Source: Sipunculus nudus
Lineage: Eukaryota > Annelida > Sipuncula > Golfingiida > Sipunculidae
Direction: 5' to 3'
NCBI GenBank assembly: GCA_026874595.1
Contig: CM049322.1
Span: 56,544,386-56,608,385, forward strand
Length of the DNA: 64,000 bases
Shown here: one piece after another, positions 47,749 to 59,816 of the stretch
How the letters are laid out: each line of letters opens with the position of its first letter
Position numbering within the stretch: the stretch's first letter is position 1
The notes under the pieces: model-generated
Seen by the model: the letters and a program-made list of their open reading frames with translations, nothing else
Told to the model about the DNA's origin: nothing
Databases searched by the model: none
Translations under genes and position numbers: made by a program

Positions 47749-50700
47749 CTATTCCTGTTTGATATATTCTAAAGACATCTGATGATGAAGAGGCTGCGGA
47801 GACTGAGGAAGAGGATAAGAAAGATGAAAATAAAACAGCTGCTGATGCTGGCAATGACAAAGAGCTAGACCTGACACAGGAGGTGAGTAAACAGTAGAAA
47901 CAATAGTACTTTATCTATAAAGGCTGGTGCAATTGATTGAGATATTATCATTAAAACATTGCTATACTTAGATTGTAGTCAAAATGGTTAACAAGATCAT
48001 GAGAGATGAATCTCAACCCTTGTACAGAATATTAAATTCTTGCAATCAGGAAAAAGTTTAGCCCTGGTGCTAGTGTATATGTCATGTATGAAGTGATCAT
48101 ATTTAGGGAACAATTTTATTTCATTTTGTGAGCTATCTCCACAAAAAATTTTCCAAAGGTATCTGTATGCATTGGAAACTAAAGAATATTATTCTGTTCT
48201 ATTCAATTCTATTCTATTCTATTCTATTTTATTCCAAGGTGTGGCTTTGTTGTTAACTCCAGTAATGACTATTAAAATTAAAGAGACTATCGTTATAAGG
48301 AAACTGATATTGTATCCAAACATATTGACATGAACCCCCCCCCCCCCCCCCATTCTGTACCCTCCGAGGCAGTGGAAATCTTGTGCTTCTAAAGAGACTA
48401 CTGATATTCCCGCTGCCTGCTTTGACCGTTTGTGATGCACTTAAACACCAGGTGGCCTGTCTGCTGAAAAAACTGCTGATGTGACTAGCAGCCAACCAAA
48501 TGCCAGTCAACAAACACTGGACAGGCATCAGGCTCTGCCCAGAAACCTCGTGTAGGGCCATTCTCTCTGTGGCCTGTTCCAACGGTTGCTGTCACGCAAA
48601 TTGGAACATTAAAACTGTGTATTCCTCACTTGGCTGGTAAACCGTTTTGTCTTCCAGCACATTTTTTTAATTTAATATATATATTTTCATTCAGGTACTG
48701 ACCTTTCCAGGCCGATGTTCCAACTGTCTCACACCATGTGACACCCACATGAAAGTAGTCAGTATCCTTTTAACATGAGATGAGTTCAGTGCTGATATGT
48801 ACTCAGAGAGGACATACCTCTATCAATACCAGATATTTATTCAAACAAGCATTAACACTTAAAATATTTTTCTCAAGAGCAAACTCTCAATGACTTTTAA
48901 GAAATATTTTCTCTGAATAACTTAAAATGTAGGGATCATTGACTTTCAGGTAATACTGTAGAAGTGGTTAATTTGGCGCGTCTGAATTTTCGCACTTTTT
49001 TCATTTTATAGTATTAGTGCAGTTCGAATTTTAATGCAAATCAGTATGTACAGGGAATTCAATTTGTATCAAATTATTAAAATATTTAACGATCATATAA
49101 AAGACAGGATTGTAACGCAACCTACCTACCACATATCAAGCTTCAGGTGACTGCGTGTACATGCTACAGGCTAGTGAGTACCATGATTGCATGGGATAAA
49201 CAATATATAATTACCGGGACTAATCACATTTGAAGATTCAATGGTACTGCACCCAGACACACTGTTTGACATCTAAGTGAGTTGTAGAATTTCTCACCTA
49301 CAGCAACTGTGTTTACTAACTAGAAGTAACCTGCTATGTGTAACAACAAGCATAGCTGACCACAATCGTGGCTGGCTCTCAGTCGTACTTCAAAGACATT
49401 TGGAGGAGGTTCTTATATAAAGGTCTTCAAAGGCTATTTTTTTCAAGGTTGTTTCTACAAATCACTATAAATTGGAGTGGATTTCAGCTGAGATATCACT
49501 TGCTATGAATCTTATTACGAGCAACGTAACTACTCTTACATCCTGGTGGAAGAAGCCTCAACTCGAGCAACCATGCACGGAGGGATTACCAGATCCATGT
49601 GACTGTGTGTCAGGCGAGAACTCTGCAGTCTTCCAAGCGGCGAACGATCTATATGACACAGGGTAGTCTATTCAATTCGCCATTACTCTTTACTTGTATC
49701 TTATAAAGTATATAAGTAATAAAGTTACTTACACTGACATGTCTGGGGTGTTTGAAATAATGTGTGTTTTTAATTTAGCGCAAATCACGCTCCCATGAAA
49801 ATAAAAACCCCGCTAATTAAACCACTTCCACAGTATGATTCCCATCGATAACTGAAAATGTCAAGTCAACATTTCAGTGATCAGATGTTGGTGTCATCTA
49901 GAATACTGGTAAATATCTTTCTGTGCCGCATTTGTAATTTCCAATGTATGTTTCCTTTTTCTCAGTTGTAAAGTTCATATCATGTCAGGGTGTCACAATC
50001 TGAGCTCATGCACTGAAACAACCATGCATCATGGATCAGTTGAGGAAAATAGTACTCTCTTATTGTTATTATACTTTTCTTTAATCTTTCAGGATTACGT
50101 TAAGGGACGTCATTGTGTATAAACGTGGCAAGATCGTCCTAGAGACAAGGTTGATATTTTGGCAACCTGTAAGGGGCAAAGTCGCCCAGTAGAGAAGCGA
50201 TTTGGCTTGAGGATGAGGTGGGGAGAATGTTGTTTTGTACAGAAGTAAGTGGTGGAATGATACTAAAGCAAAGGGCTCGATATATTCAGAGAAAATTCTT
50301 AGGCAGTGTGCGAGCTTGACATCAAGGTGTTTAGTTGGTGAGGACCAGTGATGGCTGTATCACAGGGTGTAATATTGTTAAGTGGCTAGTATAAGGGATG
50401 AAAGTACGTTGGATATCCTACCTATCTGAATTCAGATCAATATGGCTGTGGGGAAAACTTTGGCACACAGTTGTAGACGGCCGAGTAGATGTAGAGCCCA
50501 GATCTCCCCATTACGAAATAGCAGATGGACCCCTGGTAACTCTATATGGGATGATAACTTTTAATGCCTTTCGTTAATAGCTTTTTTCATACAAATAGAC
50601 TGACTTGTTTCCTTTTGTTTGGTTGCTAAGAGTTACGCCTGACTGTGTGTAATTTTTTCAAAATCCCCTGCCCTAAATCTGGGACAAGGGACCCGTGAAT

Positions 50701-53700
50701 TGTGGTGAGCCGGATTAACCGGCCCCCCAGTTTGCTACAGACAGTGACGTCACAGTCATAATGCTGCTTGGTGAGAGTAGCTGTTTTTACATCAGTCAGC
50801 ATACAGTATGATGATGGTGGTTGGTTTTTGTGTTTATGTAATCTAGAGGAGCAGCATTGCACACAGAGAGTTTAAAGATTTTAAAAAAAATATTAAATCC
50901 AGCTTTTACAGGAGCCAGATTACACCATGACCGAAATCCATAGAAACCATTTCCACTGAATGACAAAATATCAGAAAATTCTGGTGTACACATGTACTTT
51001 AATTTGAACTAAAAATTGCTATGTGGTAGGATCTTTGCCCTAAATTTAATATAAACTCAACAGCTAGAACCGATACTCATCATCTGTATACCGATGTAAA
51101 TACTTTTTCAGTTTGTGGCTCATGGTTTATGATGTCATGACTATTAATAATGTTGTATATAAAATGACATTTTATAATCATTGTGAAATCTTATCATTTG
51201 ATTGCAGCCAGTGAAGGGCAAGCAGTAGTTTACTCAGTAAATAGTGCTGAAAAAACACTTAAACACCCATGGTTGGTTAATTTGCCAGGGAGTATTATCC
51301 CAAATAGTCTCTTCTATATGTGGATAACTGGACCCCACTAAACTTATGTTGATTGAAAACCAAGAAAACCATCAAACATCTTGCTGATATGTGCAAAGAA
51401 TGGACTAAAAACCATTACTTTGTTTATACTTAACACAGTATTAATGATTGTTTTAATAATCCTGGCATGGCATGATTAATTTTAGCATGGATGGCTTTGT
51501 CAAGTTAAGTCTCATTCTATAATGTCTCAGAGTGGTCTTGAATCAAATACGTAAGATGTTACAGTGGCATTATTATATACTGGCATAGGTGCCAGAACAC
51601 TACACCTTTTGAGGACAGTTCCTTAACCATACTCAGAAATTCCATTCTTCAAAGAAGTGGTTATCATGGCAACCAACTGTGATGCTTGTGGTCTTCGTGA
51701 CAATGAAGTGAAGAGCGGGAGTGCCATATCCGAAAAAGGACGACGGATAAAGCTGCATGTAACAGACGCTACCGACATGGCCCGTGATGTACTGAAGGTA
51801 GGTCCCAGCAGTTCTCTTACCTCACACATGATACAAGTACTTGTTAGCAATTTGCTAATAGCAGACTGCTTGCTTTATAGTTCTAGTTGCTAAACTAAGG
51901 AAGAGAACCAAGAATTGAAAAATTATCTTTATCTTTCCAAAGATGAAGCCACTCACAGTATTTATTCTAAAAGAAATTGTGGAAAAAGTGTCATATATTT
52001 GAGCTTCATTTGAAGATAAAGGACTAGTGAATTTTTCTACATATCCATACACCATTAAATGTCAGGTGTGGATAAACTGCATACGTGGCAGGCAAGGGTA
52101 TTTTGTATGCTCTTCAAATGCTCTTGCATGTCATTCTTGCAAATTTAGGTTTTGTGGTCCCAGATATTTTCTGAAAATGAATAACACATTCAACAAGACA
52201 ATGATGTCTCCTGGCTGTTATAAATACATACATTATAAATATATATTTAAAGTATAAAACCTGTATGATTAATTAAGTATGGATGTACAGGTAATAGTTA
52301 AGAATCAGTATTGCATTAACCTTTTTTTCTTTATGAACTAAATAGGCAGTTGTTTAAATAAATTTTGGTTTTTTTTTGGAGAAAATAGTTTTAATTTTTA
52401 AGTAAATACAGATTTAGCCCCGTGGGGGGTGGGGGGGGGGGGAGCTGCCCTGCTTTTTACATATACTTTTGTATTTTGTACAACTAACAACTGGTCAAAG
52501 GAGAACCATGTGATAAAATGTGTTAGTGTCACAAATATTTCCTGGCATGGTAAATGCTGATATTTATCGTATGATGCCTGTAGAGGCTTAAACATGCAAG
52601 GCATTTATAGATGTGTTATGATAAATTATTATTTTATGATTTTTATATAAAGTAGTACAGCAGAGTATCATTTATCCAAACACCTTTTATCCAAAATATT
52701 GTTTATCCGAACAATGATAAAAAAATCGGAAAGTTTGTACTAAGAAAGCAATAATTTCAATGGGTTTCACATGAGACATTGGTTAAATTGATGGAAGACG
52801 CAAAAAAAATATTTTTGGCCAAGTTTTATTTTGGACTAGCTTCATTGATCTATGTATGTTTGTCAGTATCTGATAACATCTGATATTTAAAAATTATGAT
52901 GAACCCTGCGAAATTGTTTATCTGAACAACCATTTATCTGAACAAAAACCCTAACTTCTGAACCATTCAGATAAATGACACTCTACTGTATGATATATCT
53001 CACAGTGGCGAGAACGCTTCTGCTCTTCTAAAGAAAAATATTCAGTCTCTCTAAATTTTAATTGTATTCCATATGTTAACCTAAGACCTGTTATGATGTG
53101 CCATTGTTGCTTATTACAGTCAGACACCTGCTCTCTCAGAATCCCTGAACTTGACATAGAGATGGTGCATGGAACTTTGGGAGGGAAATTCACAGCACTT
53201 GAAGGGCTCCTGTCTGATATCAGAGATCAGGTAAGTTTAATTTTTAAGTACATCAAAACCATTTACAGTGATCCCTGCTTTGAGGGACCACCCTCCCTGC
53301 CAAAGGAAAATGATCGATAATTACAGGTGGTTTAATCAAGTGATGTGAAATCTTACCAATGACAGCTATTTCTGAGTGGTAATCGGAGAATTTACCAAAT
53401 TAATGAGTTCATCAATATTAAATCCTTTTGTGGTACTTAAACTTTGAATTATTTAAAAATATTTACATGTTGGCTTTGGTCATTTTGTCTTTAAAAAGTT
53501 TTACAAAGCAGAAGAAATTGTGACTTTTTGTTGAAATTTGGAGGTCAGTCGTCACATATGGCAGGTGGTCCCTTGGTCAAGATATATTTAACTCTAAAGC
53601 CATCAATGGAAGGGAAAAATGGTCAGGATCAGTAGTAGGTCACTTGATCCAGGCTGCTCAATCCAGAGACCACTGGATGCTGCAGTGTTTATATATACAT

Positions 53701-56486
53701 TTTATCTTATGAATCTTCGTCTCTGTGATCACTAAATGGACATAGTCTTACCGGGTTCTGTGGTTTAGGGGTTAACTGCAGGGTTAGAAGCCAGGAGGTC
53801 ATGAGTTCATTTCTCAGCTGAGGAATGGTGAGATATTTCACGGTTGTCCCCCACCCAGGGAGAGCGCTCTGCAGGTGCAAAATTTATGGGAAGGCTTTGT
53901 CCCAAAGCTGTGTATCACTCACAAATGAGTGTTACGGTTCCTCCGTGTTATTAGCAAGCAATGGGGATTGATTACATTCTCAGGACCTGCAGGTGCAGTA
54001 GACACCAGGCTTTGGTGACACCACGATACAAAAATAATATGTGCTACCTTCCTGTCATGTAGTCCTAAACCAGAACTCTGCAGATGTACAGATTTAGATT
54101 AATAATTAGATTGGAGCATAAAAAATGGAGGCGATTACCTCCCAACAAAAAATAAACATTCTTTGTAACAGAAATACTTGTATTTCATTGAAAAGTTGTT
54201 TTAGAAATTTATAGAAAAGATTTATCTTTTGTTATTTCATCTTGGGAAACCACTTTATCCAAATATAATATACGAATACAGGTAATACCTGAAACACACC
54301 CTTATGAATTAGCTTACTGTGATACATATATATAATATGCATATGAGGACACGCTTATATAAAATATGCATATGAGGACACACACATATATAAAATATGC
54401 ATACAAGGACACACATATATAAATTATGCATTCGAGGACACACATATATAAAATATGCATACAAGGACACACATATAAAATATGCATATGAGGACAGACA
54501 TATATAAATTATGCATTCAAGGACACACATATAAAAAATATGCATACAAGGACACACATATATAAAATATGCATATGAGGACATACATATATAAAATATG
54601 CATACAAGGACACACATATGTAAATTATGCATTCAAGGACACACATATGTAAAATATGCTTACAAGGACACACATACATAAAATATGCATACAAGGACAC
54701 ACATATAAAATATGCATACAAAGACACACATATAAAATATGCATACAAGGACACACGTATATAACATATACATATGAGCACACTATAAAATATACATAAT
54801 TAAAGGGGAGCTTAACTTTGTCATTTTATTTCAGCTGTGGCAGACTAATCCCTTCCTGACTGGAGACAGCAGTGAGAGCAGTGACAGAGCCAAGCTGGAC
54901 AAAATCTGTGATGAACTAGACAAGGTTAATCAAGGATTATCAATTCTAATATAAAGAAATATATTCTCAGAATACATTGAGACTAGAAATATATTTCATT
55001 AATGAATTACACTTTTAAAAGCTCCCTGCAATATTTCCCAGATGAATTTTTATCAGTGGTGCATGTACAGACAAATATGGTTTTCAGCTAAAAGTGGGTT
55101 TCATTTGATTCAGTGCATTTATAAACATGGTCTAGAAAAAAATAGAATGTATGTACACTGGAGGACTCAGGTGTCTTACTTTTTCCACAGCCCATTATAT
55201 GCCTATTTCCTGAAAAGCAAGCTTTAAATTTGTTCTTTTCTAATCAACTGTCTTATAACTGGGGGATTATGCTGTAAGAAACTTTCACTAAATGCTGCGA
55301 GTTAAAAAGGCTATTTTTTATATTTAGTTCCAACAAGGTGTGACCACTGGTAAATATTTTGACAGAAGGACATCTAAAATAACATACAAAATGGAACCTT
55401 TGATCAGTGTATTAATTTTTGTAAAAGGATGATCAGCTCAGCTTTGAGCCTAAAATCTGAGGAAAGTTTATTTTATTTTGATCAAGAACATCAAACATAT
55501 ACATAAAGAACTGGTTTTGGACAGGTCAGGTAAAAATATCAATTTACATTATATATCATATAACAACCAAGAATAATTAATGACTCCATACAGAAGCATC
55601 TCTAAGGTACAAAATTAAAAGTCCACAAATATTCTCCATTGTCTTAGTGCTGATACCAGAGGTCTGTTGTTTAGTGTTGGACAGAAAATGAGTGGATGTC
55701 CCTTTGTATGACAGACTGTAACATTATGCTATCATGATTTCCAGATTGCCAGAGGAGAGCAACTGGGAGTACATATAATACTGGACGATCCTGCGGGAAA
55801 CAGCTATCTACAGGTATTTTAAAGGAAGAGAGCAAGACTACTGCAGATCTGAGAGCTCATGAGCCCTCAGATAAAAAATCTTCAATCATGGAGATAGGAA
55901 AAGAGCACCAATCTTACAACACCATATTTTTAATGGATTGTATCAGACAAATAAATTTAGGTGTATAGAACCCAATTTGACTTAAAACATCTTAACAGGA
56001 AATAGGGTCTTATGATTTGGAGATTGCAGCAAAATTTTGCAGCATTGTGTTGAAGAGTTTAAGATTTCCAGCAGTCATAGGTCAAACAAATGGCAGCCAT
56101 TTTATAACCTGAGATACCAGGGTACTGCTCCTTATGTCCTGATGCTGGCAGTGTGGATGATTATTTTATGTAATGGTTGTCTTTTGTTTATTGGACATAT
56201 ATTATATTGTTTTTGCATCTTAACAAGTGCAAAACCTGGATTTTTTGAAGAACATCACTTAATTGCATTATTTATTCCAACCATTTTCAGAATAATTCCC
56301 TTCAGTTTTTTTATCCTCAACCGACTTTGTTTCTAGTACAAAACATGTTATTTCTTCTTTCAGAATGTTTATGCTCCCGACCCGGACCCTGAGATGGAAA
56401 TTACAGAATATGAACGCTCACAGGAAGACAATGAACTACTAGGGATTGATAAATTAGTGGAACAGGAAAAAGCTGCATCCACGTGA
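38443..56486 (+). CDS. ZPR1: Zinc finger protein ZPR1 (complete)
   Basis: ZPR1 family proteins bind eEF1A (acting in its folding), and in animals also interact with SMN and move between cytoplasm and nucleus. Thirteen coding exons with GT-AG borders and consistent phases: 38443-38541, 41573-41734, 42164-42251, 43141-43211, 43777-43863, 44360-44482, 47775-47882, 48695-48761, 51637-51797, 53120-53230, 54835-54924, 55745-55813 and 56364-56486; 1359 nt, 452 aa (human 459). Two ZPR1 modules: zinc finger 1 uses C27, C30, C56 and C59, finger 2 uses C254, C257, C283 and C286. Each is followed by its alpha-helical/beta domain, with the paired signatures [11 protein letters not shown] and [11 protein letters not shown]. 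An acidic linker ([13 protein letters not shown]) precedes finger 2. The ATG lies 8 nt after an acceptor, so at least one 5' non-coding exon lies upstream. Confidence 0.97.
39195..39480 (+). repeat. tRNA-derived SINE copy
   Basis: Starts with a tRNA-like head containing an A-box (TGGTTAGTGCGCTGGA) and a B-box-like GAGTTCTGGATTTGCATCCC at the right spacing, followed by a non-tRNA body to about 39480. It lies in the first intron after ZPR1 coding exon 1. Confidence 0.65.
39630..40555 (+). repeat. Dispersed repeat with recurring ATATCTCGGAAACCGTTTG units
   Basis: Degenerate monomers repeat CATATCTCGG.AACCGTTTG, AAATTTTGCATGTGTATA, GTGGC.CCACCTGCAACCATT and TTGCACAG.GTC.TCTGT. The last part (40375-40550) matches the reverse complement of 20879-21115. 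Related phrases (ATATCTCAGGATAGGCTCAAA, GGTGGCGCCACCTACAATCAT) recur near 60424-60530. It lies in a ZPR1 intron. Confidence 0.75.
45165..45325. mobile_element. Small TIR element with TA target duplication
   Basis: Inverted ends CAGTAAAACTTTCCCTTACA and, from the right, CAGTAAAACCTTGATATTAT, followed by GCCACC/GACCACC. TA lies outside both ends. 161 bp, no coding. Ends of the CAGT(A/T)AAACCT type fit Tc1/mariner-pogo derived MITEs. It lies in ZPR1 coding intron 6 (44483-47774). Confidence 0.8.
45396..45793 (+). repeat. SINE copy 1
   Basis: Head ACCGGCTTCTGTGGTGCAGGA with a B-box-like GATCGTGAGTTCTAATCTC, body with CCCAACCCAGGGTGAGCGCT, CTGCAGGTGCAGTAGTCACC and CCTGTCATGTAGTC, tail with CTGCAGATGTACA and a short A run. 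It matches 53750-54145 throughout, at a lower identity typical of old copies. Confidence 0.8.
46480..46745 (-). repeat. Dispersed repeat copy with G/C runs
   Basis: A G run plus TATATATATCCCC, then GGGGTTGGGGGGTTTGGTCAA and a C run, then an AT-rich body with CCTTGTTTAGAATTCACA. The body aligns with the copy at 9786-10125, and the G-run part with 1187-1262. It lies in ZPR1 coding intron 6 (44483-47774). Confidence 0.7.
47574..47745. repeat. (TA)n/(TG)n microsatellites beside ZPR1 exon 47775-47882
   Basis: (TA)n(TG)n at about 47574-47612 and an almost pure (TA)n from about 47674 to 47745, separated by a piece of the dispersed G/C-run family. The TA run ends about 30 nt before the acceptor of the ZPR1 exon that starts at 47775. 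Confidence 0.95.
48954..49835. mobile_element. Non-autonomous TIR element, about 880 bp
   Basis: The left end TACTGTAGAAGTGGTTAATT and the reverse complement of the right end, TACTGTGGAAGTGGTTTAAT, form about 20-bp terminal inverted repeats, followed by GCG-rich subterminal sequence on both sides. No transposase motif is seen; the 64-codon frame near 49472 is not family-like. It lies in the ZPR1 intron 48762-51636. Confidence 0.75.
52658..52988. mobile_element. Pogo/Tigger-like MITE, 331 bp, TA-flanked
   Basis: Inverted ends CAGCAGAGTATCATTTATC and, from the right, CAGTAGAGTGTCATTTATC, with TA on both outer sides. Subterminal TTTATCCGAACA words repeat near both ends, a pattern known from pogo/Tigger elements (CAGTAGA...TTATCCGAAC). 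No transposase frame. It lies in the ZPR1 intron 51798-53119. Confidence 0.85.
53750..54145 (+). repeat. SINE copy 2
   Basis: Head ACCGGGTTCTGTGGTTTAGG with A-box-like GGTTTAGGGGTTAACTG and B-box-like GAGGTCATGAGTTCATTTC. The body shares CCACCCAGGGAGAGCGCTCT, ACCTGCAGGTGCAGTAGACA and CCTGTCATGTAGTC with the copy at 45396. It lies in the ZPR1 intron 53231-54834. Confidence 0.8.
54317..54795. repeat. About 30-bp AT-rich minisatellite, about 16 copies
   Basis: Units such as ATACAAGGACACACATATAT then AAAATATGC repeat with small length changes across almost 480 bp, ending about 40 nt before the acceptor of the ZPR1 exon 54835-54924. Long open frames across it are an artefact of the repeat. Confidence 0.95.
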
Positions 56487-56743
56487 CACAGGCTGTGTGT
56501 ACAATATTAAGCCAATAATAAGTAAAAAAAAAATAAATAAAACAAAGATTATTAAAGTTCTTTGGAACCTGTTGTTACACAAGAGCTGTTTTCTGAAAAA
56601 AGCCACATTTTTATCGATACACACATATATGTACATACACAAATCCATACATATATATTTTTCTTGATTCCCATTCTATAAATGTAATTAAATTTTACAT
56701 TTGCTCCATTATAACTGTTATATATAACTGTGACATTTGTTTC

Positions 56744-56749
56744 AATAAA
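56744..56749 (+). terminator. ZPR1 polyadenylation signal
   Basis: AATAAA in TTTCAATAAAGTGTTGCTTG, about 260 nt after the stop codon, with a following T/G-rich stretch; an A-rich AATAAATAAA near 56529 is an alternative. Confidence 0.7.
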
Positions 56750-56812
56750 GTGTTGCTTGTAACTCTATGATACGTCGTCAGCTTTGCTTCCAAGTGGTAA
56801 AAAAAAAAGAAA

Positions 56813-59703
56813 GGGGGGGGGGGGGGGGGGAAGGGGGGTCTGGTTGTTGTAAAAGCTATGTACAGTCTTACAAATATGTTTTACCTTCATATTAATATAT
56901 CTATTTTTCCCCTGCTATATATTCTAAATAATCTAGCAAGTGTACAAGGAATTTATGTAAGGTGTTCTCTGTAGCCAGCTGGGCATGCCATGTTTGTAAA
57001 ATGAACCAAAGCTGTAAATTGCTCGCAGTAAGGCCAAAAAGAAAAAGGTATGGTTCTCAGGCAAAGCCTCTGTCAATTTTAAACCCCCGCATCAAATATT
57101 TTTATTTTGATTTTCAATAGAAACTCACCAATTTTGAGCCCCAGCCGCTCGGACAATTCTTTCAAGAGGATAAAATCACACAATTTTGATCAAATTTCCT
57201 TTGTTATGAAGTGCTTTTACTTGTTTAGCAAAAACTGTTATTATTATGCTTTTCCCTTATCATTTGATTTCTTAAAAAAGTGCCTGAGAACCAAACTTTT
57301 TTTTGCCTAATGTAATACTTTCCTGTAAAAATGCCATAATATGAACAGAAATTTGACCAAGAAAGGCCCGCCTCATTCAGACAACCCTTTTTGTCACACA
57401 TGTAGCTCTTGTTCACAGGAATACATTGATCAGTAAGACTTCAGGGGAGGAGGCGCACCAATATATTATGGTGCTCTTCAAATACAACTTTATTTTAATT
57501 ATGATCACTGACCACACATGACAGTTATATTGCAGGTACTAAAAATTTCATTTGCAAATTCTAGGAGATAATTAAAAAATAAAATTGAACATGTTTTGGT
57601 TTTGGGTATAACTGAGGGCCATGTGTTGGAATGCAGTATATGTAAGTAAAAGAATAGGCATCTGAACATGGATCTGTGGAATCGGGACAGGTCTGTGTTT
57701 TAAAATGCTTATTAGAAACTTAAGGTAATTTTGAAGAGAGGTGATAGAAATATGGTAATATCTTTGATAGGAAGCACCACTTCCATTTTGTGATTATAAT
57801 TTGCTGTAGTTTGCAACTTGGTGGTTTGATAACAGAAAGAGTAATATGTTTGATGTACAAGATAATGATATTGGTGCATCTGTCATATATAAACAAAGGC
57901 AAAGTAAAAATGAATGTAAATCAATGTTACTGTATAAAACATGACAATTAAATTGCAGTGTTTATGTTTCATGTAAATAAAGGTTAATGGATACAGCTTA
58001 AAGGCTTTGTTTGTCACAGAACAAATTTTTCTCTCAGGAACAAACCAACTGGTCACCAGGTCAGATTACCATGTATTTGCCCTTTTCACCACTGATCCAG
58101 TGCAGGTTCATACTTTACAATGACAGATCTTTACTAATCATGGGTGGACTTTAATTCAGAATTCTCAAATACAGTTGAACCTGTCTGAAAGACCACCAGT
58201 CTGATAAGACCAGCATTGAGTGATTGAAACACATTCACAGTGGTTATAAGTGTAACTTACCTGTCTAATTAGACCACCTGTGAATTAAGACCACTTTTGG
58301 CCAGTCTCAGGGGTTGTCTTATTACACAGGTTTCCCTGTATATTGTGCAGGGAGGAAGGACATTGGTCCAGCACTGGCAGTACCTGGGTACTGGAGTGGT
58401 TTGTTTTAAGCAGAGTGGAGACGAGATGGTACATGTTTTATAACCAGTCCTGTCTCTTGAGGAATGAATGTGTATGGTATCATGGTGTTTAAACTATGGC
58501 AGGCTGTACAGGCTGCACTACTGATAAAAAAAAACTATGGAGTCCCAAGGCAAGGTTTGACTGAAACCACACATGCAACAACAATTTGCACCTGACTGCC
58601 ACACTGAGAAAATACTTGTAAACAGTAAAGATTACACGTCAGATCAGATAACAGCATTTAATAAAAGAAGGCAGTTCCTCTGTTAAAAAAATAATAAACA
58701 TTGCAACTAAGGGCATCACAATACATTGTCCAACAATATGATACATATTGCAATATTTTGTTCACAATATGATACTAAATATACATAATATTATGGTTTG
58801 TATTCAAAATCAGTACTTTCCCGTGTTTATTAAAAGATTGCTAAACTTCTTCAAACGTCCATTGTCCTTACAGTTGAAAGGTCAGTTATAGATGATTTAA
58901 TAACCAATCTGATACCATAAAACTTGTTTTTGCCTAATGATATACTACCTTGCCTATACTTGCCAACTCGAAATACAAAACCTGTTTTGGGAAGCCATTA
59001 ACTTTATAAAAGAGAAAGCAGAACTTGTGAAACTATCCCTGCAGCAGGTTTTATTCTGGCCAAAACCATCCACTCAATAATTATACTGTCAGAATGGCGA
59101 CGTCGACACTGGGCCAAAGTAGTGCATTTTTTTGTTAATTATTTTATTAATTGATCCTGTTGATGCCTATTAAAGAGTTAAAAAGGCAATAACTGCAGGT
59201 ATAAACAGCCATTCAGAAGCATTTTGAATTCAGTATTTCCTACTTAAGCCCTGTGTAGCTAAAGATGAGACACGTATCCAAAATATGCATGTCAATTGAT
59301 GTGTGGTTATGTTACAAGGGACACCAGGATGCAGTCTGTTTTCATAATAATTACAATATAAATTGGTCAGTCATAAGTAATTATGCTCTCTAGGTCTCAA
59401 AAGTGCCCAGGCATGAATTTCTAACTTTGATACTTTTTTCATCATTTAATTGCATTAATTTACGATGTTATCATAATGTCTATTAAAACCAAAACCATCA
59501 ACTCATTTATACATGGGGAAACCATACAGAACAGGTTTTCTTGTAACAAAAACTGGCTTCGTATTTTTTAAAAAGGGGCTCAGGATCTTTTATGGCACTC
59601 GGAATTCAAACCAATAAGAATATGCCAGGCATGGCTTTTCATCAGAAAATCAAATACCTGTGTATCAATACAGAGCCCACTGATGATACGTGTAATGAAA
59701 CTA
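56813..59703. other. Intergenic between ZPR1 and gene 4, no supported gene
   Basis: Starts with a long G run (56813-56837). AT-rich, with only short frames and no family-like protein. It contains one TIR element (58172-58338). Confidence 0.5.
58172..58338. mobile_element. Small TIR element with TA target duplication
   Basis: Ends CAGTTGAACCTGTCTGAAAG then ACCACC, and from the right CAGGGAAACCTGTGTAATAA then GACAACC, with TA outside each. 167 bp, non-coding. Its size and end structure are close to the element at 45165-45325. Confidence 0.75.
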
Positions 59704-59709
59704 TTTATT
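59704..59709 (-). terminator. Polyadenylation signal of gene 4
   Basis: AATAAA on the minus strand about 110 nt after the stop codon at 59817-59819. Confidence 0.55.
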
Positions 59710-59816
59710 AATTTCAGTTAATCATTACGGACCTGTGTAACTACAGTAGTCTGGTACAGTTCTTATCACAACACGTTTAGTTCCTGTGTGCATGGAATTG
59801 TCACAGAGATTCCGCC

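Noticed and set aside
47553-47860. Short Ile/Tyr repeat proteins on both strands
   Set aside because: Translation of (TA)n and (TG)n microsatellites.
53263-53580. Fourth CAGTGAACC-type MITE (ACAGTGATCCCTGCTTTGAG ... GGTGGTCCCTTGGTCAAG)
   Set aside because: The two ends share GGGACCACC in inverted orientation, but boundaries and a TA duplication could not be fixed, so it is not listed as an element.
54309-54781. Long Cys/Tyr-rich repeat protein on the minus strand
   Set aside because: Produced by translating the AT-rich minisatellite; two different frames are open equally and there is no coding signature.
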